64,000 nucleotides of DNA from positions 85,563 through 149,562 of the forward strand of contig NZ_MXPU01000019.1 in the NCBI RefSeq assembly GCF_002204185.1, in the 5' to 3' direction. Source of the DNA: Rhizobium esperanzae (GTDB lineage: Bacteria; Pseudomonadota; Alphaproteobacteria; Rhizobiales; Rhizobiaceae). This document shows positions 59,279 through 64,000 of the stretch, piece after piece (the first letter of the stretch is position 1; each line of letters begins with the position of its first letter). A model generated the notes under the pieces. The model saw nothing but the letters and a program-made list of their open reading frames with translations, had not been told where the DNA came from and made no database searches. The position numbers and the translations under genes are program-made.

Positions 59279-60448
59279 TCAATTGAGCGGGATATCAACC
59301 CAGCGTCTCTGCCGGGAAGACTCCATGCAGGCGTCGACGATCTGGCAGATGTGGTGGCCGGTATCGAATGTCGGCCACATTGGTCTGTTTGCGACGATCG
59401 ATCTTATGACCTCGGCCACCTCGATGATCTTGCTTTCATTGTAGCCTATGCCGAAGTTCGGCAACGGAAGGAAAGCCCTGAAGGTCGCATTCTCAGGACC
59501 GACGTCGATCTCGCGAAAGCCGCGCCGTCCCGTGCTGTCGTCGTTGGTGTAGAAACGCAGCCGGTTTATCTCGTCATAGGTATAGGCGATGCTGCCTTTC
59601 GTTCCATAGACCTCGTAGGTCTGCATGAATTTGCGGCCGGTGGCGACGCGGCTGAAGTCGACGATGCCGGCGGCGCCGTTTTCGAACCGGCAGAGCAGGT
59701 TCGTCGCGTCGGGATTGGTGATATCGGCCCATGCCTCGTTGCCTGACAGTTTCACCTGCTCACCATAGGCAAGGCCCGCGACGATCGGCCGGCGCGGAGT
59801 GACAATGAGATTGTCGGCGATCAACGAGCTGACGCGGCCGACGAGGAAATCCATGAAGCTGAAGATGTGCGAACCGGTGTCGCCGACGATCCCGGTCGGC
59901 GCGAGCTTGCCATCGGCGCGCCACATGAACGGTGCTATGGGATCGCCATACATGTCGACGTGCTGGCAGCCGCGAAACAGCTTGATCTCGCCGATTTCAC
60001 CGGATTCGATGATCTCTTTCGCCAGATCATGAACGGGGTTTCGGGGAAAGGCGTGTCCGACACGCGTAACGACACCCTTTTCTCTGGCGATCTCGGCCAG
60101 CTCCCGCGCTTCATCGGCGGTGTTTGCCAGCGGCTTCTCGCAATAGACATGTTTGCCGGCCAGCAGAGCGGCCTTGGCCACCGGATAATGCAGATGGTCG
60201 GGTAGGCAGATATCGATGAGATCGACTTCGGGATCGGCAACCGCCAGCTTCCAATCCTGGTAGATCCTGGCCCCCGGCGCCCTGTTGCCGATATCCTGCG
60301 CTACGTCAGGGTTGCTGTCGACAAGCGCCACGATCCGCGCCGTTCCGTCCGACACGCCGAAGAAATGCGGAAAGGTTTGATAGGCCATCGTGTGGACCTT
60401 TCCCATCCAGCCCGAGGCGCCAAGCACTGCAACTTTCACTTCAGACAT
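59279..60448 (-). CDS. Gfo/Idh/MocA-family oxidoreductase
   Basis: 389 residues. The Rossmann start is VKVAVLGASGWMGKVH and the catalytic signature ACxxCEKP is present as HVYCEKPLANTADEA. The C-terminal substrate domain follows. Such NAD(P)-dependent enzymes oxidise sugars, inositols or sugar acids. It lies between GMC and flavoprotein genes with short gaps (13 bp on each side), clearly in one operon. Confidence 0.92.
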   Translation of the reverse strand: MSEVKVAVLGASGWMGKVHTMAYQTFPHFFGVSDGTARIVALVDSNPDVAQDIGNRAPGARIYQDWKLAVADPEVDLIDICLPDHLHYPVAKAALLAGKHVYCEKPLANTADEARELAEIAREKGVVTRVGHAFPRNPVHDLAKEIIESGEIGEIKLFRGCQHVDMYGDPIAPFMWRADGKLAPTGIVGDTGSHIFSFMDFLVGRVSSLIADNLIVTPRRPIVAGLAYGEQVKLSGNEAWADITNPDATNLLCRFENGAAGIVDFSRVATGRKFMQTYEVYGTKGSIAYTYDEINRLRFYTNDDSTGRRGFREIDVGPENATFRAFLPLPNFGIGYNESKIIEVAEVIRSIVANRPMWPTFDTGHHICQIVDACMESSRQRRWVDIPLN

Positions 60449-60461
60449 TGTCCATTACTCC

Positions 60462-62117
60462 TTAGCGGATCTCGGCGCGGGCCCGCGGCCTGGTATCATT
60501 GCGTTCATAGGCGAAGATCGCCGACGGCAGCGCCGGCAGGCCCCGGATGAGGTCCGATCCTTTTTCACCGACCATGATCGTCGGCGCGTTGGTGTTGCAG
60601 GACGGCACACGCGGCATGACGGAGGAATCGCAGACCCTCAGGCCTTCGAGGCCGCGAACCTTGAGATCCAGCCCGACAACCGCGTCAGAGCCCGTTCCCA
60701 TCTTGCAGGTGCCGACCGGATGATGGTCGGTCTTGGCGTTGGCGCAGCCATAGTCGAAAAGCTGCTCGTCGGTCATGACGTTGGGCCCGGGAAGTCTTTC
60801 GGCCATGACATAGGGTTTCAGCGCCGCCTGCTGCATGATTTCGCGGGCGATCTTCAGCCCCTCCAGCGACATCTTCCTGTCGTGAGGATCGGACCAGTAG
60901 TTAGGATCGATCAAGGGAGCCGCAGCGGGATCGGCGGATGAGAGACGCACCGTCCCTCGCGAGCGAGGATGCAGATAGGCCGAGTTCAGCGTCACTCCGG
61001 CATTCTTGAGCCGCTCGACGCCTGCTTCGATGCCGGAACCCAGGCCGAGGTGGAACTGAATATCAGGAGACCGTGCGTCGGGATCGGCATACCAGAAGCC
61101 GCCGGTCTCGAAGAGCGACGAGGCGACCGGACCGGTGCGGAAGAGGACATATTGTATCCCCGCCCAAAGCGTGCGGTGGAGCTTCGCAACGCCGTCATAA
61201 GTATGATCGCCGGTACATTCGGCGATAACGAAAAGATCGAGATGGTCCTGAAGATTGCCGCCGACGCCGGGCAGATCGTGGAAGGGCTTGACGCCGACCG
61301 AGGTCAAATGGTCGGCCGGCCCTATGCCGGACTGCAAGAGGAGCTTCGGCGATCCGATCGCGCCTGACGAGACCAAGACTTCGCGTTCAGCACGCACGAC
61401 CTCCAGACCGTGTCCGGTGGCGATCTCGACGCCGATGGCGCGGCCTGCCTCCAGCACGATGCGGACGACACGCGCGCCCGTCCGGATCGTCAGATTCTTC
61501 CGGTTTTTGATCGGCGAGAGATAGGCATAGGATGCCGATGAGCGGCGCCGGTTGCGCTGGGTGAGCTGGTAAAATCCGACGCCGGCCTGCTGGCGGCCGT
61601 TGAAGTCGTGATTGTAGGGTATGCCGAGCTCCTGTCCCGCGCGGATATAGGCGTCGCAGATCGGCAACGGTGCAGCCGGCATCGAGACCCCCAGCGGACC
61701 GCCATAGGCGTGGTAATCGTCGGCGAAACGTTGATTGTCCTCGGCACGTTTGAAATAGGGCAGGATCGAGCGGTAGTCCCAGCCCTCGCAGCCGTCTTCC
61801 CTGGCCCAGAGATCATAATCGGCCGCGTTTCCGCGGGTGTAGAGCTGCGCATTGATCGACGAGCCGCCGCCGATGATCTTTGCCTGGGTGTAGCGAAGCA
61901 CCCTGCCCTTCATGTGCTTCTGGGGAACGGTTTCCCATCCCCAGCTGGCGACGCCCTTGGTCATCTTGGCGAAGCCGGCGGGCATGTGGAAAAGAGGATT
62001 CCAGTCGCCTCCGCCCGCTTCAAGAAGCAGCACTTTGACGTCGGGATCTTCGCTGAGCCGGCTTGCGAGGACGCAGCCTGCAGGGCCGGCACCGGTGATG
62101 ACATAATCGAATCCCAT
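60462..62117 (-). CDS. GMC-family FAD oxidoreductase (choline dehydrogenase-like)
   Basis: 551 residues. FAD motif YVITGAGPAGCVLASRLSED near the N-terminus; GMC signature 1 in GRVLRYTQAKIIGGGSSINA; the catalytic His is in TDHHPVGTCKMG. Such flavoproteins oxidise alcohols such as choline, glucose or long-chain alcohols. It is 13 bp from the Gfo/Idh gene and 9 bp from a second GMC gene, so the three act in one pathway. Confidence 0.9.
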   Translation of the reverse strand: MGFDYVITGAGPAGCVLASRLSEDPDVKVLLLEAGGGDWNPLFHMPAGFAKMTKGVASWGWETVPQKHMKGRVLRYTQAKIIGGGSSINAQLYTRGNAADYDLWAREDGCEGWDYRSILPYFKRAEDNQRFADDYHAYGGPLGVSMPAAPLPICDAYIRAGQELGIPYNHDFNGRQQAGVGFYQLTQRNRRRSSASYAYLSPIKNRKNLTIRTGARVVRIVLEAGRAIGVEIATGHGLEVVRAEREVLVSSGAIGSPKLLLQSGIGPADHLTSVGVKPFHDLPGVGGNLQDHLDLFVIAECTGDHTYDGVAKLHRTLWAGIQYVLFRTGPVASSLFETGGFWYADPDARSPDIQFHLGLGSGIEAGVERLKNAGVTLNSAYLHPRSRGTVRLSSADPAAAPLIDPNYWSDPHDRKMSLEGLKIAREIMQQAALKPYVMAERLPGPNVMTDEQLFDYGCANAKTDHHPVGTCKMGTGSDAVVGLDLKVRGLEGLRVCDSSVMPRVPSCNTNAPTIMVGEKGSDLIRGLPALPSAIFAYERNDTRPRARAEIR

Positions 62118-62126
62118 TTTACTGTC

Positions 62127-63665
62127 CTATTTGAAGCCGGCGTGCACCGATGGACCTGCCTGTGTCTGCAATTCCGTCGACGCGATGTGGTGGGCAACTC
62201 TGAGCGCTTGGCTGGCGACGGTCAGCGCGGGATTGACCGCAGCCGACGTGGGCAGAAAACCGGCGTCGACGACGAAGAGGTTGCCGTGATCGTAGGACCG
62301 GCAGTATGGATCCAGTGGCGCCGTTGCCGGGTCGTTTCCGATGCGGATCGTTCCGCACTGATGGGACGGCGTGCGTTTGTCGAAGGGTCTCGACAGCACG
62401 ATCGGAAAACCGATCGACCGAAGGATCGCCTTCAGCTTGGCGACAAGGGCAAGATGCGCGTCCCAGTTGGTCCTCTGCCATTTGAGGACGATCCGATCGC
62501 CGTCGACCATCACGCGGCTTTCAGGATTCGGAACGTCCTCGCTCATCGCATAGAAGTCGATGGCATGGTCCGTCATGAAACGCAGAAGCCATTCCGGCGC
62601 CTGCGGCAGAGAGCCTTTGAGGACCTTTTCGGAAATGCGTCCCAGCAACTGCACATTGCCGAGCGGCGGTCCGCCCTCCCCGTCCGACAGATAGAAGTCG
62701 TTGAAGCCGAAGGTCTTCTGGTAGACAGCGGTGTTCCTGAAGCGCGGCGAGACTGCTATCACAGCCGAGGCGTTGTGGTTCATGAAGTTGCGGCCCACCT
62801 GATCGGAAGAGTTGGCGAGCCCCCTCGGGAAGCGGTCGTTTTTCGAACGCAGCAAAAGCACGGATGACTGAACCGCGCCGGCGGAAAGGATGACGATCCT
62901 GGGCGAGACAGTCAGCGTCTGTCCGTCCTTGACATAGGTGACACCGTCGATCCGGCTCCCCGCCCCGGTGTCGAGCCGTATCACCCGTGCATTTATCTCG
63001 AGCCGCACGTTCTCGTGTTTCAGCGCCACAGCGAGTGCCGCGGTTTCGGCATCCATCTTGCCGTCTTGTGAATTCGGATGTGCATCCCAGGGCGTGCGCG
63101 CCTTGGAGAGCCAGGCGTCGAGATCCAGGCCGAGCGGCAGCGAAAACGGATGCAGTCCTTTCGCCTTGAGGCGTGCCCTGATGTCGGCGATCGGCGCCTC
63201 GTCGGGCACGGGCGGGAATTCGTAGGCAACCGAGTGATGCGGTTCGGTCGGATCTTCGCCAAGACTGCCGCGGACTTGATACATCAGCTCCGCTTGCGAA
63301 TACCAGGGCTCCATCTCTTCATAGGGAAACGGCCAAGCCGGCGACACGCCTTCCCGATGTTCGATGACGTCGAAATCTTCTCTGCGATAGCGCGACAAGA
63401 CGGCGCCGTAGAATTTCGAATTGCCGCCGACATTGTAGTAGTTCCCGGGGTTGAAGCCCCTGCCGTTCGCCTCGTACCAGGTTTCTTTCGGCCGGAAATG
63501 TCCACGCTGGAAGATGGCACGCTGATCGCGATTGACGGGAAGATCGGCGATATGATCGCCGGCTTCGAGGACCAATATCTCAGCGCCTGATACAGCCAGG
63601 CCGGCAGCGACTGTGGCGCCGCCGACGCCCGAGCCAATGATGACGATGTCTGGCGAACTGCTCAT
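62127..63665 (-). CDS. GMC-family FAD oxidoreductase (second)
   Basis: 512 residues. FAD motif IVIIGSGVGGATVAAGLAVS, then a C-terminal GMC region with SHQCGTIRIGNDPATAPLDP, holding the catalytic His. It is closer to the gluconate or sorbitol dehydrogenase-like branch than to choline dehydrogenase. The start is 15 bp from the ABC ATPase stop. Two GMC enzymes in one operon suggest successive oxidations of one substrate. Confidence 0.88.
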   Translation of the reverse strand: MSSSPDIVIIGSGVGGATVAAGLAVSGAEILVLEAGDHIADLPVNRDQRAIFQRGHFRPKETWYEANGRGFNPGNYYNVGGNSKFYGAVLSRYRREDFDVIEHREGVSPAWPFPYEEMEPWYSQAELMYQVRGSLGEDPTEPHHSVAYEFPPVPDEAPIADIRARLKAKGLHPFSLPLGLDLDAWLSKARTPWDAHPNSQDGKMDAETAALAVALKHENVRLEINARVIRLDTGAGSRIDGVTYVKDGQTLTVSPRIVILSAGAVQSSVLLLRSKNDRFPRGLANSSDQVGRNFMNHNASAVIAVSPRFRNTAVYQKTFGFNDFYLSDGEGGPPLGNVQLLGRISEKVLKGSLPQAPEWLLRFMTDHAIDFYAMSEDVPNPESRVMVDGDRIVLKWQRTNWDAHLALVAKLKAILRSIGFPIVLSRPFDKRTPSHQCGTIRIGNDPATAPLDPYCRSYDHGNLFVVDAGFLPTSAAVNPALTVASQALRVAHHIASTELQTQAGPSVHAGFK

Positions 63666-63680
63666 GTCAACACCTGCCCG

Positions 63681-64000
63681 TCACACGATCCGCACCTGGC
63701 TGTCCGGATCGAAGAACACCGCCTTGTCGAGATTGAAGGCGAGGCGTGTGTTCTGGCCTGGGGCGATGCCGGCATCGGCGCGCAGGCGGGCGACGACGGA
63801 TTTGCCGCCGAGCTTGGTGACGGCAAAGGTGTCGGAGCCGGCCGGTTCGACCACCTCGATCAGGCAATCGTCCTCGGTCAGCGAGCGCGCCTTGCGGTCG
63901 GCGCCGTCGGGATCGGTCAAGGCTTCGGGACGGATGCCGAAGATCACCGGCTTGCCGGCATAGGCGGACAGGCCGTGATTGCCGGAGACGACCGGCAGCC
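63681..64000 (-). CDS. ABC transporter ATP-binding protein (3' end, partial)
   Basis: About 106 residues, open to the window edge. The tail matches the regulatory TOBE domain of MalK/UgpC-type sugar importers (KPVIFGIRPEALTDPDGADR then VEPAGSDTFAVTKLGGKSVV). It is the first gene in the window of a minus-strand operon leading into the GMC, Gfo/Idh and FAD genes, so the pathway probably imports a sugar or polyol. The ATPase core is outside the window. Confidence 0.88.
   Translation of the reverse strand, partial: LPVVSGNHGLSAYAGKPVIFGIRPEALTDPDGADRKARSLTEDDCLIEVVEPAGSDTFAVTKLGGKSVVARLRADAGIAPGQNTRLAFNLDKAVFFDPDSQVRIV

Noticed and set aside
61608..62867. 419-residue plus-strand frame across the two GMC genes
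   Set aside because: It spans the junction of two well supported minus-strand genes and shows no motif.
1..64000. CRISPR arrays, rRNA genes or insertion sequences
   Set aside because: No regularly spaced repeats, rRNA signatures or transposase genes with terminal repeats were seen.

Overview
The window looks like chromosomal DNA of a Rhizobium-type alphaproteobacterium, probably the R. leguminosarum/R. etli group. The signs are high GC with long shadow ORFs opposite real genes, a B12-dependent class II ribonucleotide reductase, BA14K, DUF1236 and HlyU-family small proteins, and several GGAAC-N18-TT promoters of the alphaproteobacterial EcfG/RpoE2 general stress sigma factor. The species is an inference from gene content; no database search was run.

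Layout. 0-9 kb: the 3' end of an assimilatory nitrate reductase, a HAD phosphatase, a small secreted protein, an SDR, an orphan ChrR-like protein, then a tight four-gene operon (cysteine synthase, AlaX-type editing hydrolase, mercaptopyruvate sulfurtransferase, GNAT) and an MFS carrier. 9-25.5 kb: mostly housekeeping. It holds alanine dehydrogenase with its divergent Lrp regulator, an EamA transporter, a PilZ protein, periplasmic CpdB, a LysR/azoreductase pair, an MFS carrier, a diguanylate cyclase, threonine deaminase, VanZ, tRNA-Leu(TAA), a CinA-type protein, a universal stress protein and xanthine phosphoribosyltransferase. Several decayed genes lie here (an SDR remnant, a wrbA remnant and a frameshifted coiled-coil gene). 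26-31 kb: nrdJ behind a good NrdR box, then a SixA-like phosphatase.

31.5-38.9 kb: the most unusual segment. A 1,966-residue protein combines transglutaminase-like, DUF4011, superfamily 1 helicase, Vsr/MTES_1575-type nuclease and DUF3320 regions, and it lies directly behind a patatin-like phospholipase gene on the same strand. A nucleic-acid-dependent helicase-nuclease next to a membrane-attacking lipase resembles the design of anti-phage or anti-plasmid systems. I regard it as a candidate undescribed two-gene defence module. Broken genes follow at 39-40 kb.

40-47 kb: a complete phenylalanine/tyrosine to fumarate plus acetoacetate pathway (phhA, hpd, hmgA, fahA, maiA; the aminotransferase step is not here) with two Lrp/AsnC regulators. 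47-57 kb: an envelope and stress region with an L,D-transpeptidase, a HARP-like protein, BA14K, DUF1236, a small membrane protein, a NarL-type two-component pair, a Gly/Asn-repeat exported protein, an ElaB/DUF883-like membrane-anchor protein, an exonuclease III and small polar proteins. Four predicted EcfG promoters fall within 6 kb of it. 57-64 kb: a minus-strand catabolic operon with the end of a sugar-type ABC transporter ATPase, two GMC oxidoreductases, a Gfo/Idh/MocA dehydrogenase and a fumarate-reductase-like flavoprotein. It probably imports and oxidises a sugar or polyol that I cannot name.
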